From: Saprospiraceae bacterium
GTDB lineage: Bacteria > Bacteroidota > Bacteroidia > Chitinophagales > Saprospiraceae
Assembly: GCA_020847425.1 (NCBI GenBank)
Contig: JADLCC010000245.1
Span: forward strand, 1 to 36,671
Direction of reading: 5' to 3'
Length of the DNA stretch: 36,671 bases
This document shows, in pieces, positions 23,807-31,698 of this stretch (positions are counted from its first letter, which is position 1; each line of letters starts with the position of its first letter). Under the pieces are notes generated by a model. It searched no databases and had not been told where the DNA came from. It saw only the letters and a list, made by a program, of their open reading frames with translations. Position numbers and translations under genes: made by a program.

Positions 23807-25045
23807 TCAGATTTCTTCCACATAATCCAGGTCCCTGTCGAAGGTTTCTTTCATACCGTATAAAGCCAGGAAAGCAATGCCAAGGCATACGGCGCCGACA
23901 ATGTATCCGGCGGAAATAACACTACCGGTTACGGCTGCACTTTTCAGGTATTTGAAAGACTCATTGATAGGCACCTGCATTCCCCTTGCAAAGTTGGGGA
24001 CAGAGGTTGCAACCGTTGAACGCAGGTTAGTGCCAAATTGTTCGGCGCCGATGGTTACAAAAATAACCCAGAAGCCAACAGAAACGCCCAGAATAAAGTG
24101 ACTCAGGTAAAACATGCCCGGACTACTGAAGGGCAAACTGAGGTACGCCAGCACCGCAACGACATCGAGCGCGAGGAAAATAGCCATCACTTTCACCCGG
24201 CTCCGCAGGTACTGGCTCAGCAGTCCTGATGCCAGATCGCCCACAATCAGTCCGATGTAACAAATCGCGATGGCATTGCCTGCCAGGATACCTTCCAAAC
24301 CTTTTGCCCGGCCGAATTCGGGAGCAAAAAATACGAGCACCCCTACCACAAACCAGGTGGACGTCCCGATAAAAATGCAGCGCATAAAACGGGAAAATCT
24401 GTTCCAGTTGGTAAATAGTGCAAAAAAATTGCCCCTGCTGATATCACTTTGTTCCTGCACATTTTTAAAAATGCCCGACTCTGCTACGCTGACACGGACC
24501 AACAACAATAATATGCCCAGGCCGCCGCCAATAAAAAAACAACTGCGCCAGTCGAACATTTTATCGATGGCCCAGGCTAGTAGAGCACCCGAAAGCCCAA
24601 TTGTTGCTACCAGCATGGTGCCGAGTCCGCGTTTGTGTTTGGGCAATACTTCTGCGACAAGTGTAATACCTGCGCCCAGTTCGCCTGCCAATCCGATGCC
24701 GGCAATAAACCGGTAGAAGGCATAGTCGGCATATCCGGTCGCAAAACCATTCATGATATTTGCCAGGGAATACAAGGCAATGGAAAAATACAGTACCCTT
24801 ACGCGGCCTTTTTTGTCGCCCAGAACACCCCAAAGTATCCCTCCGACCAGCATGCCGAACATCTGCCAGTTTTGGAGCGAAAGCCCCTTGTCGGTAAGGT
24901 CCTGTCCGGTAAAACCCAGGGCTGTGAGGCTTTTTACCCGTACAAATCCAAAAAGCAGCAGGTCGTAAATATCTACAAAATAGCCCAGTGCAGCAACGAC
25001 CACTGCAGCATTGAGCAGGCGTACGGGTTGATTGTTTTCGTTCAT
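23807..25045 (-). CDS. MFS transporter, metabolite:H+ symporter type
   Basis: A 412-residue inner-membrane protein with about 12 membrane helices, of the major facilitator superfamily. The loop 2-3 motif A is GVLGDKKGRVRVLY. The fourth-to-fifth helix segment (GIGLAGELGAGITLVAEVLPKHKRGLGTML) is like that of sugar, aromatic acid and carboxylate symporters. The family usually brings organic acids or sugars in with protons, but the substrate is not visible here. It is upstream of osmC on the same strand. No regulatory gene is adjacent. Confidence 0.85.
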   Translation of the reverse strand: MNENNQPVRLLNAAVVVAALGYFVDIYDLLLFGFVRVKSLTALGFTGQDLTDKGLSLQNWQMFGMLVGGILWGVLGDKKGRVRVLYFSIALYSLANIMNGFATGYADYAFYRFIAGIGLAGELGAGITLVAEVLPKHKRGLGTMLVATIGLSGALLAWAIDKMFDWRSCFFIGGGLGILLLLVRVSVAESGIFKNVQEQSDISRGNFFALFTNWNRFSRFMRCIFIGTSTWFVVGVLVFFAPEFGRAKGLEGILAGNAIAICYIGLIVGDLASGLLSQYLRSRVKVMAIFLALDVVAVLAYLSLPFSSPGMFYLSHFILGVSVGFWVIFVTIGAEQFGTNLRSTVATSVPNFARGMQVPINESFKYLKSAAVTGSVISAGYIVGAVCLGIAFLALYGMKETFDRDLDYVEEI

Positions 25046-25098
25046 TTTAATTGGATCAGGTAGATGCGTAGAAGAGGGTTTGAAGGTTACTTATTTAA

Positions 25099-25316
25099 GC
25101 GAATCATAGGTTAAAACAGATCAAAATCGCCAAAATATGGTGATAAACGCCCCAACCCGGGTGTCATCCTGAGCGTAGCGAAGGAGCTGCCCGATCAAAA
25201 GTGCAAATATTGCTTTTCACGCCCGATCAGATCCTTCGCTACGCTCAGGATGATACCCAGGTTGGGGCAAATTCGATTAATTCTTAGCGATTTTGATCTG
25301 TTTTTCCATGATTCGC
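25099..25316. repeat. 218-bp nested inverted-repeat element
   Basis: This element fills nearly half of the 482-base gap between the MFS gene and the M16 protease gene. The outer arms (25099-25130 and 25287-25316) share GCGAATCAT...AAAACAGATCAAAATCGC. The inner arms (25149-25188 and 25229-25268) share GCCCCAACC..GGGT..CATCCTGAGCGTAGCGAAGGA..CT with a few mismatches. The CATCCTGAGCGTAGCGAAGGA core is a repeat module common in bacterial genomes. No open frame or target duplication is seen. The rest of the gap holds a terminator and a tandem repeat near the M16 gene. Confidence 0.85.
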
Positions 25317-25395
25317 AATAGTATGATAGTCACTATCAGGTGCCAAAAAACAACATTAGCAAGGCGCAAAGATTTTAAAAACTGTGGTGTTATTT

Positions 25396-25435
25396 CAAAA
25401 AAAATGTCGGAACAACCAGCAGGGCCGCTCCGACA
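25396..25435 (-). terminator. Rho-independent terminator of the M16 protease gene
   Basis: On the minus strand, TGTCGGA (25435-25429) pairs with TCCGACA (25411-25405) around a GC-rich 17-base loop, and a T-run follows at 25404-25396. It lies about 90 bases downstream of the M16 stop codon. Confidence 0.75.
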
Positions 25436-25491
25436 AATATTTTAAGGTATAACAGGCCAGGCAATGGAGTACTAAAGCCCAAAAGCGAAGC

Positions 25492-25522
25492 CTCTCACTT
25501 CTCACCTCTCGCTTCTCACTTC
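25492..25522 (-). repeat. heptanucleotide tandem repeat just after the M16 stop codon
   Basis: The minus strand reads GAAGTGA, GAAGCGA, GAGGTGA, GAAGTGA, GAGG: four units of seven bases and a partial one. It starts five bases after the stop codon (25528-25530). Three of the four units hold TGA, so stops fall in different frames. Confidence 0.7.
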
Positions 25523-25527
25523 TAATC

Positions 25528-28299
25528 TCAGGGTTTCACTTTTTTGCTCACCACCTTTCCATTCGCATCGATCTGGATTACTTCCATACCCAGTGTTTGC
25601 AGGCCGGGTACCGTTTTTTCAGCATCTGCAGACATGAACCAGCCGAGGTTGTTGGGTTGAACGATAGTTTTCGCCACATTCTGTACATCTTTCAAACCCA
25701 GTTTTTGTACCCGTTCGGAGTACGTTTTCCAGTAGTCGTCTTTCAGGCCGTATTTTACAATATTGCGCACGCTGCCGTTAACGGCGGCATTGGTTTCCCA
25801 CATGCCCGACATACCGAGTACGGTATTCTGTTTTGTTTTGTCAAATTCGGCCTGTGTCATTTGTTTTTCACCCACAAAAGCATTGACCTCTTTGATTATT
25901 TCCTGCACGCTTTCTTTGGTTTTATCCGTTTGAACGGATGTATACACCATATAAGGGCGCTGTCCGCGGGTGTTTTGAATAAATGACCCGGCTCCGTAAG
26001 ACCAGTGTTTGTCTTCGCGGATATTCATATTGATCCGGCTGGTAAAATCGCCGCCCAAAACGTTGTTCATTTGTTCGATAGCCGCTTCATCCATTTGCCC
26101 GTAAGGCTTAGTCAGGTAACCGGAAACAATCATGGTCTGTTCACTTTCCGGGCGGTCGATGAGGAAAATTTTATTAGATGTTCCCGTTGATTTTACTTCC
26201 GGAATGACCTTTTTAGGAACGTCTCCTTTTTGCCAGGTACCAAAACGTTTTTCCAGTTTTTCGATCAATTCGGGCATGGTAATATTGCCGCTCACCACAA
26301 TGGTAGCATTGTTTGGGCGCAGCCAGCGCTGGTGAAATTCGCGTACATCATTGACGGTCAAAGTTTTAACAATGTCTTCTTCACCGCTTCCACTCATGGG
26401 TATGCCATAAGGGTGGTCTTTGCCGTACAAGAGTTCAGGCATTACCCGCATGACCATACTTTGCGGTTCCTTTTTTTCATTGGCGATTTGGTTCACCTGC
26501 AGGTCCTGCAGGCGTTTGAAATCAGCATCCGGGAAAGAAGGATTGAGCACAATATCAGCCATCATGTCGAGGCTCGGATCCAGGCTTTGTTTCAGCGTAT
26601 TCAGCGTGACGTATGAATAATCCAGGTCGCTGTTAGCGTACAGATTTGCGCCGAGAATTTGCAGTTTTTCGCTGATTTGAAGGCTGGTGAGCGATTTGGT
26701 GCCTTCACTCAACATTTTCATGGAAAGCGATGCCAGGCCGGATTTTCCGCCGAATTTGTCGGAGCAGTAACCCGCATCGAACATCATGCTACTCACGATG
26801 GTTGGGCTTTCCGCGCGTTGCGCCAGCACTACTTTCATGCCGTTTTTGAGGGTAGCGCGCTGAAGATCAGGGAATTGCGCGCTCACTTTTTTGTCGACGT
26901 CAGGTGCTTTCGAGCGATCTGCTTCCGTACCTGTTACGGTATATTCTGGGAAAGGGTTGCACACCAGGGTAAAACGGCCGTCGCTGAGGTATTTTTTCGC
27001 GACGTCATGGATATTCTTGGCGGTGGTTTCATTGTACCAGCGCAGCATTTTTTTGTAATAATCGGGGCTGCCGCCGAACACCTCATTTTCGGCCAGCAGG
27101 TCGCTTTTGCCGCCGAATCCGCCGATACGTTCCAGGCCTTTGAGCCTGTTGGCAAAATAACTTGCTTTGACCCGTTTAACTTCTTCTTCGGAAGGACCTT
27201 TGGCTAAAAATTCTTCCAGAATTTCCTGCACAGCGGCTTCTACTTCTGCAACTGTTTTACCGGGTTTTACATCAGCCTGAATGTAAAAGTTTCCTGCAAT
27301 TTCCATATGGTCGACATAGGCGTAAGCAGAAGGGGAGATCTGTTTTTCATAAACCAGTTTTTTGTACAGCCGGCTGTTTTTTCCGGATGCAAGCACGTCG
27401 CTCAGCAAGTCGAGCCACACACTTTCCTGCGAACCCCATTGTGTGGTATTCCAAACCATAGAGATCTGTGATTGCGGTACCCGATCCTGGTATTCAGCAC
27501 GGGTATCGCCAAAACGTTTGGGAACGTTGAGTCTGGGGCGGGCAATGGTTGGGCCGGCAGGAATATTTCCAAAATATTTGAGCACCTTTTCATATGCTGC
27601 TTCCGGTGTGATGTCGCCGGCGATGACCAAAGCGGCATTGGCTGCGCCATAATAGGCTTTAAACCATTCCTGCACATCCGTAAGAGAAGCGGCGTTCAGA
27701 TCGGCCATTTCACCGATTACAGTGTGCCCGTAAGGGTGGTATGGCGGGTACATTTCTTTTTGAACGATATCATACCCCAGGGCGTAAGGCTGGTTTTCGC
27801 CCTGGCGTTTTTCATTTTGCACCACGCCGCGTTGTTCGTCGAGTTTGGCCTGGTCGATCGCGCCGAGCAAATGCCCCATGCGGTCGCTTTCGAGCCACAG
27901 CACCTGATCGAGGGCGCCTACGGGGACATTTTGGAAATAATTGGTGCGGTCATTACTGGTCGTGCCGTTCAGATCAGTCGCGCCGATGGCTTCGAGTGCC
28001 TGGAAATAATCCGTATTATAGTTTTCAGAACCGTTGAACATGAGGTGTTCGAACAGGTGGGCGAAACCGGATTTTCCGGGTTTTTCATTTTTGGAACCCA
28101 CATGGTACCAGATATTTACCGCTACAATAGGCGCCTTGTGGTCTTCATGCACAATCAATCGCAGCCCGTTCGGAAGTGTAAATTTCGTAAAAGGTACGTC
28201 GATAGCATTCGGGTCATAAGTAGGATACTCCTGAGCGGTCAGCGGAGTAAAAGAACCTAAAAATGAAAGTAAAAGGGTGAAAAAAAGTACTCGTTTCAT
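25528..28299 (-). CDS. M16 family zinc metalloprotease, two-domain type
   Basis: A 923-residue secreted or periplasmic peptidase. A signal peptide (LFFTLLLSFLGSFTPLTAQ) is followed by an N-terminal catalytic M16 domain with the inverted zinc motif H81-L-F-E84-H85 (FAHLFEHLMFNG). The distal zinc ligand is Glu163 in GVVQNEKRQ. A second domain, from about residue 470 (ATLKNGMKVVLAQRAESP), lacks the zinc motif (SGLASLSMKMLSEG in its place) and is the inactive half that closes on the substrate. This whole-length fusion is typical of Bacteroidota M16 proteases, which degrade peptides, probably ones brought into the periplasm. A terminator and a tandem repeat follow. It is transcribed alone. Confidence 0.9.
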   Translation of the reverse strand: MKRVLFFTLLLSFLGSFTPLTAQEYPTYDPNAIDVPFTKFTLPNGLRLIVHEDHKAPIVAVNIWYHVGSKNEKPGKSGFAHLFEHLMFNGSENYNTDYFQALEAIGATDLNGTTSNDRTNYFQNVPVGALDQVLWLESDRMGHLLGAIDQAKLDEQRGVVQNEKRQGENQPYALGYDIVQKEMYPPYHPYGHTVIGEMADLNAASLTDVQEWFKAYYGAANAALVIAGDITPEAAYEKVLKYFGNIPAGPTIARPRLNVPKRFGDTRAEYQDRVPQSQISMVWNTTQWGSQESVWLDLLSDVLASGKNSRLYKKLVYEKQISPSAYAYVDHMEIAGNFYIQADVKPGKTVAEVEAAVQEILEEFLAKGPSEEEVKRVKASYFANRLKGLERIGGFGGKSDLLAENEVFGGSPDYYKKMLRWYNETTAKNIHDVAKKYLSDGRFTLVCNPFPEYTVTGTEADRSKAPDVDKKVSAQFPDLQRATLKNGMKVVLAQRAESPTIVSSMMFDAGYCSDKFGGKSGLASLSMKMLSEGTKSLTSLQISEKLQILGANLYANSDLDYSYVTLNTLKQSLDPSLDMMADIVLNPSFPDADFKRLQDLQVNQIANEKKEPQSMVMRVMPELLYGKDHPYGIPMSGSGEEDIVKTLTVNDVREFHQRWLRPNNATIVVSGNITMPELIEKLEKRFGTWQKGDVPKKVIPEVKSTGTSNKIFLIDRPESEQTMIVSGYLTKPYGQMDEAAIEQMNNVLGGDFTSRINMNIREDKHWSYGAGSFIQNTRGQRPYMVYTSVQTDKTKESVQEIIKEVNAFVGEKQMTQAEFDKTKQNTVLGMSGMWETNAAVNGSVRNIVKYGLKDDYWKTYSERVQKLGLKDVQNVAKTIVQPNNLGWFMSADAEKTVPGLQTLGMEVIQIDANGKVVSKKVKP

Positions 28300-28368
28300 A
28301 CTTGTTCCGGTGTGTTAGGTTATCAATTGTTGTCTGTACAATACTGGCGTTAAAAAACGCTCGGTAAG

Positions 28369-28426
28369 GTCCGTTATTTTTGAACGGACAAACAAAAGAG
28401 TTGGATGAAAGAATGCCAAATGGCAT
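28369..28426. other. two short hairpins in the gap before the M16 gene
   Basis: GTCCGTT/AACGGAC (28369-28375 and 28383-28389) pair around a 7-base loop, and ATGCCAAATGGCAT (28413-28426) is a short palindrome. Together with GCGTTTTTTAACGC nearby on the minus strand they fill the spacer between the VOC gene stop and the M16 start. They may act as weak terminators of the VOC transcript. Confidence 0.35.
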
Positions 28427-28463
28427 CCGAACAGCAAAACCGGAAAGTATTTTAAGTAAAAAT

Positions 28464-28838
28464 CTAGGCGGGAGGTTGCTCCCAGAGTTCAATTTTATTG
28501 CCATCCGGATCGATTACCCAGGCAAATTTCCCGAACTCCTCTACGATGGGATCACCGACCAGTTCTACATCTTCCTGGCGCAATGCAGCCACCAGTGCAT
28601 CCAGATCGTGTACCCTGAAATTGATCATAAATGATCCGTTGGAAGGTTGAAAATACGGACTGTCCGATTTGAAAAAACTCAAAACGGAGTAGGCCTCCGG
28701 GTTGGGTTCATCCCGGAAACTAAACTGCGCGCCCCAACTCTCCAGTGAAATGCCCAGGTGTTTGGCATACCAGGCGCGACTGCGTTCTACGTCGTTGCAT
28801 TTTAAAAAAATACCGCCGATACCGATGACTCGTTTCAT
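28464..28838 (-). CDS. VOC family (glyoxalase-like) protein
   Basis: A 124-residue cytoplasmic protein with one pair of beta-alpha-beta modules of the VOC superfamily. Visible blocks are VERSRAWYAKHLGISLESWG in the first module and FRVHDLDALVAALRQEDVELVGDP, WVIDPDGNKIELWEQP in the second. The C-terminal Glu metal ligand (KIELWE) is present, while the usual N-terminal His is replaced (GIGGIFLKC), so activity as a simple glyoxalase I is doubtful. Close homologues have unknown substrates. It sits between two terminators or hairpins, so it is probably a separate unit. Confidence 0.8.
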   Translation of the reverse strand: MKRVIGIGGIFLKCNDVERSRAWYAKHLGISLESWGAQFSFRDEPNPEAYSVLSFFKSDSPYFQPSNGSFMINFRVHDLDALVAALRQEDVELVGDPIVEEFGKFAWVIDPDGNKIELWEQPPA

Positions 28839-28857
28839 GTTAATTTGCTTGAATAGT

Positions 28858-28901
28858 AAAAAAATAGCCGTCTGCAGGGCTGTTTTCCCGACAGACGGCT
28901 T
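28858..28901 (-). terminator. Rho-independent terminator of the 28921 gene
   Basis: On the minus strand AGCCGTCTG (28900-28892) pairs with CAGACGGCT (28874-28866) around a 17-base loop that contains a second small GGG/CCC pairing. A run of T follows at 28864-28858. It lies 20 bases after the stop codon. Confidence 0.85.
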
Positions 28902-28920
28902 ATCTCAAATGAGGACAAAA

Positions 28921-29397
28921 TCAATTATTGATTTGATCCAACGTCGAACTTGCGAGGGAAACAACAACCAGGATCATGACAATGTACAACACAATACCCA
29001 CAATGATCAAAATACCATTCAAACGGAAATGGTTGCGCAGGTTGCGCCATGCCAATTCAAACGCATTTTGGTCGGTGAAATTGAGTGCCCTGCTGATACC
29101 ATTTGAAAATTTCAGATGAAAAAAAGCAAGGAAAAACATGGAAGCGACGCCCAGTAGATAGAGGAGCACAAATAACCAGGAAAATGACCCTATCATGGAA
29201 GCAACAGGCTCAGGTATGGCGCCCATGGAGCTCATCATCCGAAGCATCGGTATGATAGCCATTGCGCCCAGCAGGTAAAGCCCGGCGCCTATAAAACCGA
29301 GTACAGCAAAAAACATGGCCCATTTGGAAGTAGTCCGCCAATAGTTTTCCATGGCGGCGGTTGGGTGCAGATCATTGTTGCTATTAAAAGTATCCAT
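28921..29397 (-). CDS. DUF5362-like membrane protein
   Basis: A 158-residue inner-membrane protein with three or four helices (WAMFFAVLGFIGAGLYLLGAM, FSWLFVLLYLLGVASMFFLAF, LNGILIIVGIVLYIVMILVVVS) and a conserved WRTTSKWAMF start. The middle loop FHLKFSNGISRALNFTDQNAFE before the last helix is a mark of this family, which is common in Bacteroidota and has no known function. A related gene lies directly upstream on the same strand (99-base gap), so this is a tandem pair. A strong terminator follows. Confidence 0.75.
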   Translation of the reverse strand: MDTFNSNNDLHPTAAMENYWRTTSKWAMFFAVLGFIGAGLYLLGAMAIIPMLRMMSSMGAIPEPVASMIGSFSWLFVLLYLLGVASMFFLAFFHLKFSNGISRALNFTDQNAFELAWRNLRNHFRLNGILIIVGIVLYIVMILVVVSLASSTLDQINN

Positions 29398-29496
29398 TAT
29401 TATAACACATTGATTTTGAGAGAAAAAGGTTGGTTTCAGATGTTTAAATCTGAGGCGTTAGCACTGCCGTTTTGTTGTACGATGCAGGCCTTTTGT

Positions 29497-29958
29497 TTAC
29501 AGGTTTCGATTCATATTAGCCATCATGGAAATGCCGAAGATGAGAAACAAGACATAGAACACCATTAATGCTATAATCAGAATGCCCATGTATCGGTAAA
29601 AACGTTTCAGGTAATCGAAACCGTCTTCAAGAGCATTGTTATCGCCCTGGTTTAGCGCCTGTTTGGTCAGGGATGAAAATTTGTAATAATACCAGGCCGG
29701 GAAAAACAATAACAGTGCATACAAAAAGAAAAACAGCACCATGACAATAGCGCTGCCATCCGTACTGTTGCCCGCGAGGCCTCCTGCGAGCATACCGATC
29801 AGCACAAAACCGATCAGAATAAACATTAATACGGCCAGGAACAATGCCCAGTTGGCCGTTTCACGCCAGTACCCACGAATTTCATCTGTAATTTTGAGGC
29901 CCTGTTCGGATGCTTCCGAGCTCAGGCCTGCATCGAGGGGTTGGTTCAGGTCTTCCAT
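29497..29958 (-). CDS. DUF5362-like membrane protein (paralogue)
   Basis: A 153-residue membrane protein similar in layout to the downstream one: the YWRETANWALFLAVLMFILIG start, a middle YYKFSSLTKQALNQGDNNALEDGFDYLKRFYRYM block, and helices LVLIGMLAGGLAG and ILIIALMVFYVLFLIFGISM. The two genes probably arose by duplication and may form hetero-oligomers, although this cannot be seen from sequence. No function is known. The start is divergent from the GNAT gene at 30100. Confidence 0.75.
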   Translation of the reverse strand: MEDLNQPLDAGLSSEASEQGLKITDEIRGYWRETANWALFLAVLMFILIGFVLIGMLAGGLAGNSTDGSAIVMVLFFFLYALLLFFPAWYYYKFSSLTKQALNQGDNNALEDGFDYLKRFYRYMGILIIALMVFYVLFLIFGISMMANMNRNL

Positions 29959-30076
29959 ATTTGAGTGGTTTTCGTTAAAAATTTTGATGTGGTAAAGCGA
30001 AGGTAAGCCTCAGGTTGAAATAAGCAATTTTTTTCAGGCGAATTTTGTCTTAGCCACAATCCCGCTGTCGAAACTG

Positions 30077-30084
30077 TACTTTTG
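30077..30084 (+). promoter_or_regulatory. -7 element TACTTTTG for the GNAT gene
   Basis: TACTTTTG matches the TAnnTTTG consensus exactly and lies 15 bases before the ATG at 30100. The nearest upstream TTG (30045-30047) is too far for a good -33. Confidence 0.5.
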
Positions 30085-30099
30085 TTCTTTTTTTGAAGT

Positions 30100-30552
30100 A
30101 TGATGCAGATACAAATCCACCAGATTGACTTTGGTACACCTGAATATGACGAGGCTGTCCGGCTGCGTTACGAAGTGTTGCGCCGCCCGCTTGGGCTGGA
30201 ATACACACCGGAGCAATTGGCCGAGGAATTCGATCAAATACACCTGGCAGCCTATACGCCGGGCGGTAAGTTGCTGGCTTACCTGAATTTAACCCCGATA
30301 GATACCGATATCGTTAAAATGCGGCAGGTTGCAGTAGATCCGCAATTTCAGAAAGCAGGCATCGGATCTGTTTTGGTAGCAGAATCGGAACGATTTGCGC
30401 AGCGGCTACAGTTTAAAAAGATGGTGTTACATGCCCGTGAGGCTGCCGTTCCCTTTTATGAAAGACTGGGGTATACGGTTGTGGGCGATGCTTTTGAGGA
30501 AGTGGGGATTGTGCATTTGAAGATGGAGAAGAAAGTGGGGCGTGAATCGTGA
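30100..30552 (+). CDS. GNAT family N-acetyltransferase
   Basis: A 150-residue cytoplasmic acetyl-CoA-dependent acetyltransferase. The central strand-helix with the acetyl-CoA pyrophosphate loop is present: MRQVAVDPQFQKAGIGSVLV (Q/R-x-x-G-x-G/A). The N-terminal part (YDEAVRLRYEVLRRPLGLEY) is the type seen in ElaA/PhnO-like small GNATs, and the C-terminal stretch (VLHAREAAVPFYERLGYTVVGDAFEE) is typical of this branch. The substrate is not clear. The last codons (GRES) and the stop codon lie inside the heptanucleotide repeat array that starts at 30541. Confidence 0.85.
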   Translation: MMQIQIHQIDFGTPEYDEAVRLRYEVLRRPLGLEYTPEQLAEEFDQIHLAAYTPGGKLLAYLNLTPIDTDIVKMRQVAVDPQFQKAGIGSVLVAESERFAQRLQFKKMVLHAREAAVPFYERLGYTVVGDAFEEVGIVHLKMEKKVGRES

Positions 30553-30668
30553 ATCGTGAGTCGTGAGTCGTGAATCGTGAATGGCATTTCGTTGAATAAA
30601 AAAGAATTCACTCTTCTTCACCTAAATGCCATGCACGATTCACGATTCACGACTCAAGATTCACGATT
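30541..30668. repeat. inverted heptanucleotide tandem array between convergent genes
   Basis: Left arm 30541-30589: six units of seven bases (CGTGAAT, CGTGAAT, CGTGAGT, CGTGAGT, CGTGAAT, CGTGAAT) followed by GGCATTT. Right arm 30624-30668 is its inverted partner (AAATGCC, then units of CACGATT type). The arms can form a hairpin of more than 40 bp around a 34-base AT-rich loop. Every full seven-base unit contains TGA on the strand reading into it, and both flanking genes end in the array. Confidence 0.85.
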
Positions 30669-31696
30669 GCCGCCAACTTATTCCCCACCGTTCCGTCGAG
30701 GAAAATCCGGATCAAATGTTTCAGTCGCGAGGTTTCGGTCAAAAATCCATCGTGCCCGTAATCGGAAAGTACCTCCCGGTAAATAGCTCCGGGGATTTTT
30801 TCTGCGATAAAATGTTGTTCAGCAGTGGGAAAAAGCGTGTCCGAACTGATCCCGATAACAAGCGTTGTGGCGTGGATTTCAGATAAAGCGGCGGCAATAC
30901 TTTCCCTGTTCCGACCTACATGGTGTGTATCCATGGCCTGAGAAAGTGTGTAATAGGAAAACGCATTGAGCGAGCGGCTTCTTTTTTCGCTTTGCTTCTG
31001 CTGGTAAACGGCTGCTTTAAAATTGCCAGTTAAGGTTTCCTGGTCCGTTTGAAATTGATGGTAAGCCTGGTAATTCCGATCGGCCAGCAGCGCGATGGAT
31101 AATGCGGCGCGTAAGCCTGCCTCTCCTGCCTGCAGGTGGTTTTTGCGCCAGGTAATATCAGCCTCGATAGCCATTCTTTGCGATTCGTGGAATGCGATGC
31201 CCCAGGCCGACTGGCGGGCGTTCGTTGCGATCAACACCAGGTTTTGTATGGTGTCCGGTTCCTGAATAGCCCATTCCAGGGCTTGTTGCCCACCCATGGC
31301 AGCGCCGATAAGTAAGTGGATTTTGTTGATTTTCAGGTGTATACGCAGCAAATCGTGGGCCTTTGCCATATCGCGAATGCTGATTTGCGGAAATTCATGA
31401 AAATAGGCTGCTCCGCCCTGATTGGGATTTTCGGAAAGCGGCCCCGTGCTGCCGAAGCAGGACCCAACAACATTGGCACAAACAATATAATACTGCTCCG
31501 GATTAAAATAATCCTGAGGGCCAAAAAGGCCTGCCCACCACTCGAATACATCGGAATGAGCTTGTAATGGATGGCAAACCCAAACCACAGGGTTGGCAGG
31601 GTTGCCATAAGTATGGTAAGCCAGGGTCGGGTGGGGGAGTCGCCCGCCCAGTTCGAGCGGCAGTGCTCCGGATACCTGGAAATACTGCGTATGCAT
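30647..31696 (-). CDS. MetX-like alpha/beta-hydrolase with missing nucleophile
   Basis: A 349-residue alpha/beta-hydrolase-fold protein of the homoserine O-acetyltransferase (MetX) family. Family blocks are GSCFGSTGP, ALEWAIQEPDTI, RQSAWGIAFHESQRMAIEAD, SSDTLFPTAEQ (Asp286) and DYGHDGFL (His315). At the nucleophile the family has GGSMGG, but here it reads GAAMGG, with Ala133 for the catalytic Ser. The oxyanion region also differs (CHPLQAH for the usual CHALTA). Without Ser it should not carry out the normal acyl transfer. The gene starts two bases after the stop of a giant coiled-coil gene, so the two are coupled. The last codons (IVNLES, stop) lie in the heptanucleotide array. Confidence 0.75.
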   Translation of the reverse strand: MHTQYFQVSGALPLELGGRLPHPTLAYHTYGNPANPVVWVCHPLQAHSDVFEWWAGLFGPQDYFNPEQYYIVCANVVGSCFGSTGPLSENPNQGGAAYFHEFPQISIRDMAKAHDLLRIHLKINKIHLLIGAAMGGQQALEWAIQEPDTIQNLVLIATNARQSAWGIAFHESQRMAIEADITWRKNHLQAGEAGLRAALSIALLADRNYQAYHQFQTDQETLTGNFKAAVYQQKQSEKRSRSLNAFSYYTLSQAMDTHHVGRNRESIAAALSEIHATTLVIGISSDTLFPTAEQHFIAEKIPGAIYREVLSDYGHDGFLTETSRLKHLIRIFLDGTVGNKLAAIVNLES

Positions 31697-31698
31697 AT

